Assembly: GCF_024753245.1 (NCBI RefSeq)
Contig: NZ_JANUGX010000001.1
Span: 1-64,000 of the forward strand
Length of the DNA stretch: 64,000 bases
Direction: 5' to 3'
Origin: Massilia norwichensis
GTDB lineage: Bacteria; Pseudomonadota; Gammaproteobacteria; Burkholderiales; Burkholderiaceae_D
Made by a program: the position numbers and the translations under genes. Below are positions 36,274 to 46,560 of this stretch, one piece after another. Within the stretch, counting starts at the first letter, position 1, and each line of letters begins with the position of its first letter. The notes under the pieces were generated by a model, which was not told where the DNA came from, ran no database searches, and saw nothing but the letters and a program-made list of their open reading frames with translations.

Positions 36274-36847
36274 TCGGGACCGACGGCCAGGCAGGAAGCG
36301 CCGTCGCACAGGAATGCCGCAGCCACCGACGCGGTCCTTTCGAACCCGCTGTTCTCAGCGCAGGGTTGGATGACACCACCTTGAGTTCGCTCCGGCTTTT
36401 CCGCCGACTGTTCGGCTTTGTCCCGCTTGAGGATTCGACCTGCTTCAGCGCGGCAACCAGGGATAAGCAGGGACCGTTACGCGCAAGCCAGGCGATGCGA
36501 GATCGACAACGTCTTTCACAAGCAGCACTGCGCCGACCCAGCCAAGGAGCCGCGCGTCCTGCCACGCCAAGTACTTCAGCACGACGGGATTTGGAACCTC
36601 GTGCTCGCGCATCGAGCGCGCAACATGCGAAAACTGGACCGCCTGGTCGGCGAGCACTTCATCCTGAAGCGCATAGCCAGAAACGAGAATATCATGGGGC
36701 AGCAACCATCCTACACCCCAGGTAACGACGCCTTCTATCAAAGGTTGATCACGCGGCTGAACAATCGTTAAAGGCTGTTCTCGGGTTCCGACTGCCTAGT
36801 CCAGCCGTCGATCATGGCAGCCCACGCTTGCAACCAGCATCACGATG
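36274..36847. other. Probably decayed DNA, no clear gene
   Basis: Several overlapping frames are open here, but none has a ribosome site or a recognised domain. The best candidate is on the minus strand, about 36797-36445. It is a Trp/Leu/Val-rich stretch open for about 117 codons, with only a TTG start inside (36741). I take the region as remnant DNA of the accessory patch rather than annotate a gene. Confidence 0.4.
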
Positions 36848-37235
36848 TCACGCGCGTGGACCGCCGTAGCTGGTCGCCTCTTCCAGCTTCAGCTTTCCGA
36901 AGGGCGCTGCAGGTTGCGCTCGTACACCGAGGGGCGCATATCGCGCGTCGAGTCGGCCATCGGATAGCGCTCGAGCCACTCCTCGGTCGACTCCCCGAAG
37001 TCGTTCTCGGCCTTCTTCCGGCGGCCGCCTTCTGGCGGGCCGGCGAACGCCGTGCCGCAAGCGTCTTCTTGGCTTCCACCAGCAGTTTCCGCGCTTCGCT
37101 CAGCTTGATGCCGTCGGGTCGGTAGCGGCCCAGCACAAGCGTCCCCTGCCTGCCGTTGATCGCGTAGTTGTAGCGGAACGAGATCGTGCCGGATTTGAGC
37201 ACGTAGACGTAAAGGCCGTCCCGGTCGGCCTGGCA
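36848..37235 (-). pseudogene. Decayed tyrosine integrase fragment
   Basis: On the minus strand the N-terminal part of a DUF4102-type tyrosine integrase can be read, but only by changing frame twice. Frame one (37232 to about 37060) gives DRDGLYVYVLKSGTISFRY and GRQGTLVLGRYRPDGIKLSE. Frame two (about 37015 to 36905) gives FGESTEEWLERYPMADSTRD. Frame three (about 36905 to 36850) gives PFGKLKLEEATSYGG. An in-frame TAG precedes it and the catalytic domain is absent. It lies just past the guaA 3' end, a known target of such integrases. Confidence 0.72.
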
Positions 37236-37251
37236 CTACTTGCACATAAAA

Positions 37252-37273
37252 AAGCCCCTGAAATCAGGGGCTT
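37252..37273 (-). terminator. guaA terminator
   Basis: A perfect 10-bp stem, AAGCCCCTGA (37252-37261) with its complement at 37264-37273, is followed on the minus strand by a run of T (complement of 37248-37253). It lies 48 nt after the guaA stop. It overlaps the outer limit of the integrase remnant. Confidence 0.85.
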
Positions 37274-37320
37274 GTCTTAATTCAGATGCCTGAGCTTGCC
37301 AGGCACTGCCGAGCTATGAA

Positions 37321-38931
37321 TCACTCCCACTCAATCGTCGCCGGCGGCTTCCCCGAAATATCATAAACAACCCGGTTCAACCCACGAACCTCATTGATGA
37401 TCCGGTTAGAAACCCGACCCAGCAGATCGTGCGGCAAATGCGCCCACTGCGCCGTCATGAAGTCCAGCGTCTGCACCGCGCGCAGCGCCACCACGTATTC
37501 GTAGGTGCGCCCATCGCCCATCACGCCCACCGATTTCACCGGCAGGAACACCGCAAACGCCTGCGACGTCGCCTCGTACCAGTTCACCGGCGCCTTGCCC
37601 GCATCGATGCCTGGCACCATCGGCGCCACGAACGGCGTATTGCGCAGCTCTTCGATGAAGACCGCATCCGCTTCGCGCAGCATGTCGGCGTACTCGCGCT
37701 TCACTTCGCCCAGGATACGCACGCCCAGGCCCGGACCCGGGAACGGGTGACGGTAGACCATGTCGTGCGGCAGGCCCAGAGCGACGCCGAGTTTACGGAC
37801 CTCGTCCTTGAACAGCTCGCGCAGCGGCTCCAGCAGTTGCAGGTTCAGGGTTTCCGGCAGGCCGCCCACGTTGTGGTGGCTCTTGATGGTCTGGCCCTTC
37901 TTGCCCTTGCCTGCCGACTCGATCACGTCCGGATAGATCGTGCCTTGTGCCAGCCACTTGGCGTTGGTCAGCTTGCCGGCTTCGACCTGGAACACCTCGA
38001 CGAACTCGCGGCCGATGATCTTGCGCTTCTGCTCAGGATCGGTGACGCCGGCCAGGTGGCCCATGAACTGCTCGGAAGCGTCGATGCGCAGCACCTTCAC
38101 GCCGAGGTTCTTCGAGAACATGTCCATCACCATCTTGCCCTCGTCCTTGCGCAGCAGGCCGTGGTCGACGAAGACGCAGGTCAGCTGGTCGCCGATGGCG
38201 CGGTGGATCAGGGCGGCGGCCACGGACGAATCCACGCCGCCGGACAGGCCGAGGATGACTTCATCGGTACCGACCTGGGCGCGGATCTTCTCGACTGCTT
38301 CGCCGATGTAGTCCGGCATGTTCCAGTCGCTCTTGCAGCCGCAGATCTCGTGCACGAAGCGGCCGATGATGGCTTCGCCCTGGGTGGTGTGCGTGACTTC
38401 CGGATGGAATTGCAGCGCGTAGAAGCGGCGTTCTTCGTCGGCCATGGCGGCGATCGCGCAGCTGTCGGTCGAGCCCATCAGCTTGAAGCCTTCCGGCATG
38501 TCCAGGACCTTGTCGCCGTGGCTCATCCAGACCTTCAGCATGCCGTGGCCTTCATCGGTGACGAAGTCGTTGATGCCGTTCAGGAGTTTGGTGTGGCCGC
38601 GGGCGCGCACCTCGGCGTAGCCGAATTCGCGGACCTTGCCGTTTTCGACCTTGCCGCCCAGCTGGGCCGCCATGGTCTGCATGCCGTAGCAGATGCCCAG
38701 TACCGGCACGCCGAGTTCGAACACGGCTTGCGGTGCGCGCGGCGAATCGCCTTCGAGGGTCGAGTTATGGCTGCCGGACAGGATCACGCCGGAGGCGCCG
38801 TAGTTGCGGACGAAGTCGTCTCCGATATCGTAGGGATAAACCTCCGAAAACACACCGGAATCGCGCACGCGGCGGGCGATCAGCTGGGTGACCTGGGAAC
38901 CGAAGTCGAGAATGAGGATTTTGGAATGCAT
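37321..38931 (-). CDS. guaA: GMP synthase (glutamine-hydrolysing)
   Basis: GuaA aminates XMP to GMP. The 536-residue protein has an N-terminal glutamine amidotransferase with nucleophile Cys81 (GICYGMQ) and the FHPEV histidine. An ATP-pyrophosphatase domain (LSGGVDSS, about residue 233) and the C-terminal dimerisation domain ending TIEWE follow. It starts 11 nt after guaB and is cotranscribed with it. The 3' end is a known hot spot for integrative elements. Confidence 0.97.
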   Translation of the reverse strand: MHSKILILDFGSQVTQLIARRVRDSGVFSEVYPYDIGDDFVRNYGASGVILSGSHNSTLEGDSPRAPQAVFELGVPVLGICYGMQTMAAQLGGKVENGKVREFGYAEVRARGHTKLLNGINDFVTDEGHGMLKVWMSHGDKVLDMPEGFKLMGSTDSCAIAAMADEERRFYALQFHPEVTHTTQGEAIIGRFVHEICGCKSDWNMPDYIGEAVEKIRAQVGTDEVILGLSGGVDSSVAAALIHRAIGDQLTCVFVDHGLLRKDEGKMVMDMFSKNLGVKVLRIDASEQFMGHLAGVTDPEQKRKIIGREFVEVFQVEAGKLTNAKWLAQGTIYPDVIESAGKGKKGQTIKSHHNVGGLPETLNLQLLEPLRELFKDEVRKLGVALGLPHDMVYRHPFPGPGLGVRILGEVKREYADMLREADAVFIEELRNTPFVAPMVPGIDAGKAPVNWYEATSQAFAVFLPVKSVGVMGDGRTYEYVVALRAVQTLDFMTAQWAHLPHDLLGRVSNRIINEVRGLNRVVYDISGKPPATIEWE

Positions 38932-38942
38932 GTAGTTTTTCT

Positions 38943-40406
<1,464 letters not shown>

Positions 40407-40431
40407 TTATTTCCTATAGGCGCAAAAGCGA

Positions 40432-40437
40432 ATTATA
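40432..40437 (-). promoter_or_regulatory. -10 box of guaBA
   Basis: TATAAT on the minus strand lies 28 nt upstream of the guaB ATG. The best -35 match, TTGAAG, is 20 bp further up, which is longer than ideal. The upstream stretch contains repeated GGCC blocks separated by A-runs (about 40467-40487). Confidence 0.55.
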
Positions 40438-40531
40438 CAGAAACTCCAATAAAACTTCTTCAAGAGGCCAAAAAAAGGCCAAAACTGGCTCGAAACCCAT
40501 CCATTTGGCGAAAAACCACCTTCGTTGACAG

Positions 40532-40549
40532 CGCCATGGAAACATGGCG
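40532..40549 (+). promoter_or_regulatory. Hairpin with GAAA loop upstream of the DUF4124-like gene
   Basis: CGCCATG and CATGGCG pair perfectly around a GAAA tetraloop, directly after a TTGACA -35 candidate (40525-40530) and 32 nt before the ATG. It could be a leader structure or an operator. No function can be assigned. Confidence 0.35.
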
Positions 40550-40581
40550 AAATCCGCATAGTGATAACACGAGGAAACACC

Positions 40582-41055
40582 ATGAACACGCGATGGCTGC
40601 GCGCACTCTGCGCCGGCGCCCTGGCCCTGAGCTCCCTGCTCGCCCATGCCCAGTACAGCTGGATCGACGACAAGGGAACGCGGGTCTTTTCCGATCAGCC
40701 GCCACCGCCCGGCACGCCGGCCGCGCGCATTCTCAGGACGCCACGCGGACTGGCGCCTGCGCCCGCACCAGCCGCGCAGGGCGCCCCGGCAGCGCTCACG
40801 CCGGACTGGAAAAAGCGCGAAGCCGAATACCGCGAGCGCAGTGCGCAGCGCGACAAGGAAGAGCGCGAGACGGAAGCGAAGCGCAGGCAGGAACGCGATG
40901 CGCAATGCACCTGGGCGCGCGGCGCGCAGAAAAAACTGGAGACCGCGCGCCGGCTGTCGTGGACGAACAAGAAGGGTCAGCAGGAAGACATGTCGGACGA
41001 GGCGCGTGCGGGCGAGCAGTTGCGGGTGCAGAAGATCCTGGCCAACTGCGGCTGA
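40582..41055 (+). CDS. DUF4124-like periplasmic protein
   Basis: This 157-residue exported protein has a signal peptide (about 1-21, ending AHA) followed by the short beta motif YSWIDDKGTRVFSDQPPP that marks DUF4124 proteins. A charged coiled-coil-like region (about 75-125, rich in Glu, Arg and Lys) follows. Function unknown. ATG 40582 follows GAGGAAAC. It is commonly found between guaB and the rnfH-ratA-smpB group in related genomes; this is from memory. Confidence 0.82.
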   Translation: MNTRWLRALCAGALALSSLLAHAQYSWIDDKGTRVFSDQPPPPGTPAARILRTPRGLAPAPAPAAQGAPAALTPDWKKREAEYRERSAQRDKEERETEAKRRQERDAQCTWARGAQKKLETARRLSWTNKKGQQEDMSDEARAGEQLRVQKILANCG

Positions 41056-41084
41056 CCGTCGCACGTGGGCACGCTGTGCCCAGC

Positions 41085-41384
41085 CTACCCTTTCTTGGCC
41101 GCCCGCCTGCGCCGCGAATCCTTCGGATCCGCCACCAGCGACCGGTAGATCTCGACCCGGTCGCGCTCGCGCAGCACGGTGTCGAGCGTCTTCTTCTTGC
41201 CATAGATGCCGACCGGCTGGGTCACCAGGTTGATGTCCGGATAGCGCGCCAGCACGCCGCTGCCTTCGATCGCCTGGCCGATCGTGGTGCCGGGCGCCAC
41301 CCGCATCGGCAGGATGAACTCGTCCTGCGGCGTGGCATACACCACGTAGACCTGCAGCTCTTCAGTGACGACCAGCTCAGACAC
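41085..41384 (-). CDS. rnfH: RnfH family protein (RatB-like)
   Basis: This 99-residue ubiquitin-fold protein of the RnfH/UPF0125 family (also called RatB) has the typical VYATPQDEFILPMRVAPGTTI beginning and the VGIYGKKKTLDTVLREGDR-like motif, here with ERDRVEIYRSL. Biochemical role unclear. The start is GTG at 41384 and overlaps the ratA stop by 8 nt, so it is coupled. Confidence 0.9.
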   Translation of the reverse strand: MSELVVTEELQVYVVYATPQDEFILPMRVAPGTTIGQAIEGSGVLARYPDINLVTQPVGIYGKKKTLDTVLRERDRVEIYRSLVADPKDSRRRRAAKKG

Positions 41385-41811
41385 CGTACACCTGCTCGGC
41401 GCGCTTGCAGAAGGAGTCGACCATGGTGTTGGCGATCATGCCGAACACCGGCCCGACGATCTGCTCCAGGATCACGCTGGAGAACTCGTACTGCATGTCG
41501 AAGTCGATCTTGCAGGCATCGGCGCGCAGGGATTTGAAGCTCCACACCGCTTCCAGCATCTTGAAGGGACCGTCGACCAGATGCATTTTCATCTGCGTCG
41601 GCCGCTGGTTGTGGTTGGCGGTGGTGAAGCTCTGCTTCACGCCGTGGAAGTTGATCTGCAGCGAAGCCGTGAGATTGTCTTCGGTCCGCTCGATCACCTT
41701 CACACCGCTGCACCACGGAAGGAATTTGGGATAATCCTCGACCTTTGCAACGAGGTCGAACATTTGCTCGGCGCTATAGCCTAGGAAAACTGATTTGTGC
41801 ACTACTGCCAT
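41377..41811 (-). CDS. ratA: RatA family protein (START/coenzyme Q-binding fold)
   Basis: This 144-residue protein of the polyketide cyclase/START family was named RatA for binding the 50S subunit in E. coli and is related to the coenzyme Q-binding Coq10 protein. Family landmarks are VFLGYSAEQMFDLVAKVEDYPKFLPWC and the GPFKMLEAVWSF segment. It is divergent from smpB across 67 bp and overlaps rnfH. Confidence 0.92.
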   Translation of the reverse strand: MAVVHKSVFLGYSAEQMFDLVAKVEDYPKFLPWCSGVKVIERTEDNLTASLQINFHGVKQSFTTANHNQRPTQMKMHLVDGPFKMLEAVWSFKSLRADACKIDFDMQYEFSSVILEQIVGPVFGMIANTMVDSFCKRAEQVYGV

Positions 41812-41878
41812 TTGTCAGCCGTTTGTTATGATGTTGGATTAACAGTAGTTTAACCGACGCGCGCATTTTAGCTATTTC

Positions 41879-42328
41879 ATGAGTATTATTGATAATAAGA
41901 AAGCCTTCTTCGACTACTTCATCGAGGACCGCTACGAAGCCGGCCTGGTCCTGCAGGGCTGGGAAATCAAGGCGATCCGCGAAGGACGGGTGCAGATCAA
42001 GGAAGCCTATGTGGTCGTGCGCAACGGCGAGCTGTTCCTGTTCGGCGCCCACATCAGCGCCCTCACCGCCACTTCGGCCTGGAGCCATCCGGAAGCCCTG
42101 CGCACCCGCAAGCTGCTGCTGCACAAGAACGAGATCGACAAGCTGATCGGCAAGGTCGAGCGTTCCGGCTACACGCTGGTGCCGCTCAACCTGCACTTCA
42201 AGGGCGGCCGCGTGAAATGCGAAGTCGGCCTGGCCAAGGGCAAGAAGCAGCACGACAAGCGCGACACCGAGCGCGACCGCGACGCCAAACGCGAAGTCGA
42301 AAAGGCGATGAAGACCAACCGGCGCTGA
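41879..42328 (+). CDS. smpB: SsrA-binding protein SmpB
   Basis: SmpB brings tmRNA to stalled ribosomes for trans-translation. The 149-residue protein has the conserved N-terminus ([27 protein letters not shown]), the core KLLLHKNEI and [23 protein letters not shown] region (here LNLHFKGGR), and the basic C-terminal tail that enters the ribosome. No ssrA gene is in the window. No clear ribosome site is seen. Confidence 0.97.
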   Translation: MSIIDNKKAFFDYFIEDRYEAGLVLQGWEIKAIREGRVQIKEAYVVVRNGELFLFGAHISALTATSAWSHPEALRTRKLLLHKNEIDKLIGKVERSGYTLVPLNLHFKGGRVKCEVGLAKGKKQHDKRDTERDRDAKREVEKAMKTNRR

Positions 42329-42345
42329 TTCGGGCTCGGCAATGC

Positions 42346-42358
42346 ATTTGTGACAAAT
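42346..42358. promoter_or_regulatory. Palindrome upstream of the hybrid kinase
   Basis: ATTTGT-G-ACAAAT is a perfect 6-bp-arm palindrome 66 bp upstream of the kinase ATG and 18 bp after the smpB stop. Similar palindromes lie at 28873-28884 and, in part, at 27798-27817. Confidence 0.35.
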
Positions 42359-42423
42359 ATCCCTGGCCTCTGACGGGGTCCATGCAATACACTGGCGGTC
42401 CAACACATTAGACGACGCCGCGT

Positions 42424-45400
42424 ATGCACGATTCCGCCAACTCGCCCAGCACGCCCCCAACCGAACCCGGCATCCTGCCGAGCACGATCGACTTCCCGGT
42501 GGTCGGGATCGGTGCTTCCGCCGGGGGTCTGCCGGCCCTGCTGCGTCTGTTCGAGAACATGGCCTCGCACACCGGCATGGCCTTCGTGGTGATCCTGCAC
42601 CTCTCGCCCAAACACAAGAGCTCGGCGGACCACGTGCTGCAGCGCGTCACGCGCATGCCGGTGGTCCAGGTCTCCGGCCCGGTCGAGATCCTGCCGGACC
42701 ACGTGTACGTGATCCCGCCCAACCGCCACCTGAAGATGGTCGACAGCTACCTCGGCCTGATGGATCTCGAGCGGCCGCGCGGCAGCCACGTCGCGATCGA
42801 CATCTTCTTCCGCACGCTGGCCGAGGTGCACCGCGAACGCGCGGTCGCGATCGTCCTGTCGGGCACCGGCAGCGACGGTTCGGTCGGCATCACGCGGATC
42901 AAGGAAGAAGGCGGCCTCACGCTGGCGCAGCTGCCGGCCGATGCCGAACACGAAGGCATGCCGGACGCGGCGATCCGCACCGGCACCATCGACTTCGTGC
43001 TGCCGGTGGTCGACATGCCGCAGAAGCTGATCGAGCTGTGGGAGAACGCGCGCACCATCGAAATGCCGCCGAGCGGCGACGGCGAGGCCCAGGTGGCGCA
43101 CGTGGCCGAAACCGTCGAACTGGCCGAGGAAGCCCTGCAGCGCGTGATCACCCTGCTGCTCAACCGCACCGGCCACGACTTCAAGCAGTACAAGCGCGCC
43201 ACCGTCCTGCGCCGCATCGAGCGCCGCATGCAGGTGCGCGGCGTGCACACCTTGCCGGCCTACCGCAGCGTGCTGGAAGCCGATCCGCGCGAATGCAATG
43301 CGCTGCTCGACGACATGCTGATCGGCGTTACCAACTTTTTCCGCGACCGCGAAGCCTTCGAAGCCCTGGAGCGCGAGATCATTCCCGAGCTGTTCAAGGA
43401 CAAGGGCCCGCTCGAGGAAGTCAGGGTCTGGGTCGCGGCCTGCTCCACCGGCGAGGAAGCCTACTCGCTGGCGATGCTGCTGGCCGACCACGCCGCCGAC
43501 ATGGCGCAGCCGCCGCCCTACCAGGTGTTCGCCTCCGACATCGACAACGGCGCCATCGCCCAGGCCCGCACCGGCGACTACCCGGCCTCGATCGTCACCG
43601 ACGTCCCGCCGGCGCGCCTGCGCCATCACTTCAGCAAGGAAGACGACCGCTACCGCATCCGCAAGAGCATCCGCGACCGCATCCTGTTCGCTTCGCACAA
43701 CGTGCTGCGCGACCCGCCCTTCTCGCGCCTCGACCTGGTCTCCTGCCGCAACCTGCTGATCTACCTGAACCGCGATGTGCAGGCGCGCGTGCTGGAGATG
43801 TTCTACTTCGCGCTCAAGCCGGGCGGCTACCTGTTCCTGGGCGGCTCGGAATCGGCGGAATCGCTGGCGGATTTCTTCATCCCGGTCGACAAGAAGAACC
43901 GCATCTATCGCGCCCGCGCCACCGCGCGCACGATGGGTTCGGGAGCGCAGCTGCCGAGCCAGACCAGCCGCCTGCCGGAATCGATCCAGCGGCCGCCGGT
44001 GCGCCGCCAGTTCTCCTACGCCGAGGTCCACCAGCGCGCGCTGGCGCTGACGGTGCCGCCTTCGGTCGTGCTGGACATGGAGGGCAACATCGTCCATATG
44101 TCGCAGGCGGCGGGCCAGTTCCTGCGCATGGGCGGCGGCGAGCCTTCGCGCAACATCCTGGCGCTGGTGCTGCCGGAGCTGCGCCTGGAGCTGCGCAGCG
44201 CGCTGTACCAGGTCCAGCACCGCGGCGTCAGCGCCGACTGCCGTCCGATCACGGTCCAGCTGCACGAGCGCAGCGCCAGCATCGGCGTCAAGGTGCGGCC
44301 CTTCCGCGACGAGGACAGCACCGAAAACTTCATCCTGGTGCTGTTCGACGAATCCCCGCCCGAGACCGTGCTGGTGCCGAGCGGCGCCACGCGCGACGAC
44401 ATGGTGCTGACCCAGCTCGAGGCCGAACTGCAGCGCACCAAGGAGCACCTGCAGGAGACCATCGAGCACTCCGAGATCTCGACCGAAGAACTGCGCGCCT
44501 CCAACGAGGAACTGCAGGCGATCAACGAAGAGCTGCGCTCGGCCACCGAGGAACTCGAGACCAGCAAGGAAGAGCTGCAGTCGGTGAACGAGGAGCTCAT
44601 CACCGTCAACTACGAGCTGAAGGTCAAGGTCGAGGAGACCGGCAAGGCCAACGACGACCTGAACAACCTGATCGCCTCGACCGACATCGCCACCGTCTTC
44701 GTCGATAGCGCGCTGCGCATCAAGCGCTTCACGCCGCGCGCCACCGACATCTTCAGCATCATCGCCTCCGACGTCGGCCGCTCGCTGCTGGACCTGACCC
44801 ACCGGCTGGACTACCACCAGCTGGCCGACGACGTCGGCACCACCTTCGCGACCCTGCGCCCGGTCGAGCGCGAAGTGCGCAGCGACGGCCGCCGCTGGTA
44901 CATCGTGCGCCTGCTGCCTTACCGCACCACCGAGGACAGGATCGAAGGCGCGATCATGACCTTCTTCGACATCACGGCGCGCCGCCAGGCCGAGGAGCTG
45001 GCGCGCGTCAACGAGGTGCGGATGGTGGCCGTGAGCACCGACGACTACGCCATCATCACGCTGGATGCCGAGGGCCGTACCACCAGCTGGAACAAGGGCG
45101 CCGAGCGGATCTTCGGCTACGCGGAAACCGAGATGCTCGGCCACACGCTGGAGAGCCTGTACATCCCCGAAGACCGCGAAGGCGGCGCGCGCGAGGAGGA
45201 AATGCGGCGCGCCCGCGAAGAAGGACGCTTCGAGGACGAACGCTGGCATGTGCGCAAGGACGGCAGCCGCTTCTACGCCAGCGGCGTGACCACCCCGCTG
45301 GGCCCCGGTGCACAGTACGGCTACGCCAAGATCGCGCGCGACGAGACCGAACGCCTGCGCCAGAGCAGCGAACGCGACGAGGCGCTCCACCACGAGCATC

Positions 45401-46560
45401 AGGAACGTACCGGCGCCGAGCATGCCTCGGCCATGAAGGACCAGTTCCTGGCCATCATGTCGCACGAACTGCGCCAGCCGCTCAACATGATCAGCATTAA
45501 CGCGGAGCTGTTGTCGCGCATTCCCGAGGTGCGCACGTCCGGCACCGCGCAGCGCTGTGCCGAAGCGATCCGCGCCTCGGTCGGCAGCCAGGCCAAGATC
45601 ATCGAAGACCTGCTCGACCTGTCGCGCATCCGCACCGGGAAGCTGGCGCTGACGGTGGCGCCGGTCGATGCCGGCAAGGTGGTCGGGGCCATCATCGACG
45701 TCGCCCGCGCCGACCCGACTACCCGCGGCCTGCTGGTCGAAGCCCATGGCCTCGAAGAAGGCCTGACGGTGATGGCCGACGCGGTGCGCTTCGAGCAGAT
45801 CGTCATGAACCTGCTCAGCAATGCGATCAAGTTCACGCCCCAGGGCGGCACGATCGAGCTCAGGCTCGGACAGGAAGACGGCGCCCTGCGCCTGGACGTG
45901 ATCGACAACGGCCAGGGCATCGCCCCGAGCGCGCTGGGCAAGGTGTTCGAGATGTTCGGCCAGCCGAACTCGGTCACCACGCGCGCCAAGGGCGGCCTCG
46001 GCATCGGCCTGGCGCTGGTGCGCGAGCTGGTGCATCTGCACGGCGGGCGCATCGCCGTGCACTCCGACGGCATCGGCAAGGGCGCCTGCTTCTCGGTCTG
46101 GCTGCCGCTGCTGCAGCAAGGCCGGACCGACGATGGCGCGGTTTCCGAAGAGCCGTTCGACATCGCCGGCCTGCGCATCCTGCTGGTCGACGACGTCGAG
46201 GATGCGGTGCTGGTGATGAAGAGCCTGCTCGACACCTACGGCGCCGACGCCCTGGTGGCGACCAGCGCCTGGCAAGCCCTGGAGATCCTCGGCCACGAGA
46301 ACATCGACCTGCTGATCTCGGATATCTCGATGCCCGAGATGGACGGCTACGCGCTGCTCCGCGAGGTGCGCCGGATGCCGCGTTATGCGGCGCTGCCGGC
46401 GGTGGCGGTGACCGGCCTGGCGCGCGAGCAGGACATCGCGAAGGCGCGCGAAGCCGGCTTCTCGGCCCACCTCGGCAAGCCGCTGTCGGTCGAGCGCCTG
46501 CTGGACATCATTCCGGGGCTGCTGCGGCGCTCCGCCCAGCAGCAGACGCCGGCGCCGTAA
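42424..46560 (+). CDS. CheB-CheR-PAS-histidine kinase-receiver fusion
   Basis: A 1378-residue cytoplasmic signalling protein. Domains in order: CheB methylesterase (about 20-205, triad Ser32/His59/Asp151 all present); CheR methyltransferase (about 230-490); a long Glu/Leu coiled coil (about 665-745, TEELRASNEELQAINEE type); two PAS domains (about 750-870 and 870-980); HisKA (His1014, MSHELRQP); HATPase (about 1120-1240); and a receiver (1250-1370, phospho-acceptor Asp1300). No membrane segment is present. No chemotaxis genes are nearby. It ends overlapping the amidohydrolase gene by 53 nt on the other strand. Confidence 0.93.
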   Translation: MHDSANSPSTPPTEPGILPSTIDFPVVGIGASAGGLPALLRLFENMASHTGMAFVVILHLSPKHKSSADHVLQRVTRMPVVQVSGPVEILPDHVYVIPPNRHLKMVDSYLGLMDLERPRGSHVAIDIFFRTLAEVHRERAVAIVLSGTGSDGSVGITRIKEEGGLTLAQLPADAEHEGMPDAAIRTGTIDFVLPVVDMPQKLIELWENARTIEMPPSGDGEAQVAHVAETVELAEEALQRVITLLLNRTGHDFKQYKRATVLRRIERRMQVRGVHTLPAYRSVLEADPRECNALLDDMLIGVTNFFRDREAFEALEREIIPELFKDKGPLEEVRVWVAACSTGEEAYSLAMLLADHAADMAQPPPYQVFASDIDNGAIAQARTGDYPASIVTDVPPARLRHHFSKEDDRYRIRKSIRDRILFASHNVLRDPPFSRLDLVSCRNLLIYLNRDVQARVLEMFYFALKPGGYLFLGGSESAESLADFFIPVDKKNRIYRARATARTMGSGAQLPSQTSRLPESIQRPPVRRQFSYAEVHQRALALTVPPSVVLDMEGNIVHMSQAAGQFLRMGGGEPSRNILALVLPELRLELRSALYQVQHRGVSADCRPITVQLHERSASIGVKVRPFRDEDSTENFILVLFDESPPETVLVPSGATRDDMVLTQLEAELQRTKEHLQETIEHSEISTEELRASNEELQAINEELRSATEELETSKEELQSVNEELITVNYELKVKVEETGKANDDLNNLIASTDIATVFVDSALRIKRFTPRATDIFSIIASDVGRSLLDLTHRLDYHQLADDVGTTFATLRPVEREVRSDGRRWYIVRLLPYRTTEDRIEGAIMTFFDITARRQAEELARVNEVRMVAVSTDDYAIITLDAEGRTTSWNKGAERIFGYAETEMLGHTLESLYIPEDREGGAREEEMRRAREEGRFEDERWHVRKDGSRFYASGVTTPLGPGAQYGYAKIARDETERLRQSSERDEALHHEHQERTGAEHASAMKDQFLAIMSHELRQPLNMISINAELLSRIPEVRTSGTAQRCAEAIRASVGSQAKIIEDLLDLSRIRTGKLALTVAPVDAGKVVGAIIDVARADPTTRGLLVEAHGLEEGLTVMADAVRFEQIVMNLLSNAIKFTPQGGTIELRLGQEDGALRLDVIDNGQGIAPSALGKVFEMFGQPNSVTTRAKGGLGIGLALVRELVHLHGGRIAVHSDGIGKGACFSVWLPLLQQGRTDDGAVSEEPFDIAGLRILLVDDVEDAVLVMKSLLDTYGADALVATSAWQALEILGHENIDLLISDISMPEMDGYALLREVRRMPRYAALPAVAVTGLAREQDIAKAREAGFSAHLGKPLSVERLLDIIPGLLRRSAQQQTPAP

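Noticed and set aside
36445..36797. Minus-strand open stretch rich in Trp, Leu and Val as a possible gene
   Set aside because: No ATG/GTG start with a ribosome site and no recognised domain; kept only as a note in the decayed region.
32452..37335. Imperfect direct repeat between the end of the 66-aa gene (near 32452-32470) and the guaA 3' end, as possible attachment sites
   Set aside because: Only about 11 of 15 bases agree, which is expected by chance in a stretch of this length.
42169..46470. A 1433-codon open frame on the minus strand across the hybrid kinase gene
   Set aside because: It is an antisense shadow caused by high GC at third positions; the composition is Arg/Ala/His/Gln-rich with no domain, while the plus strand encodes clear CheB, CheR, kinase and receiver motifs.
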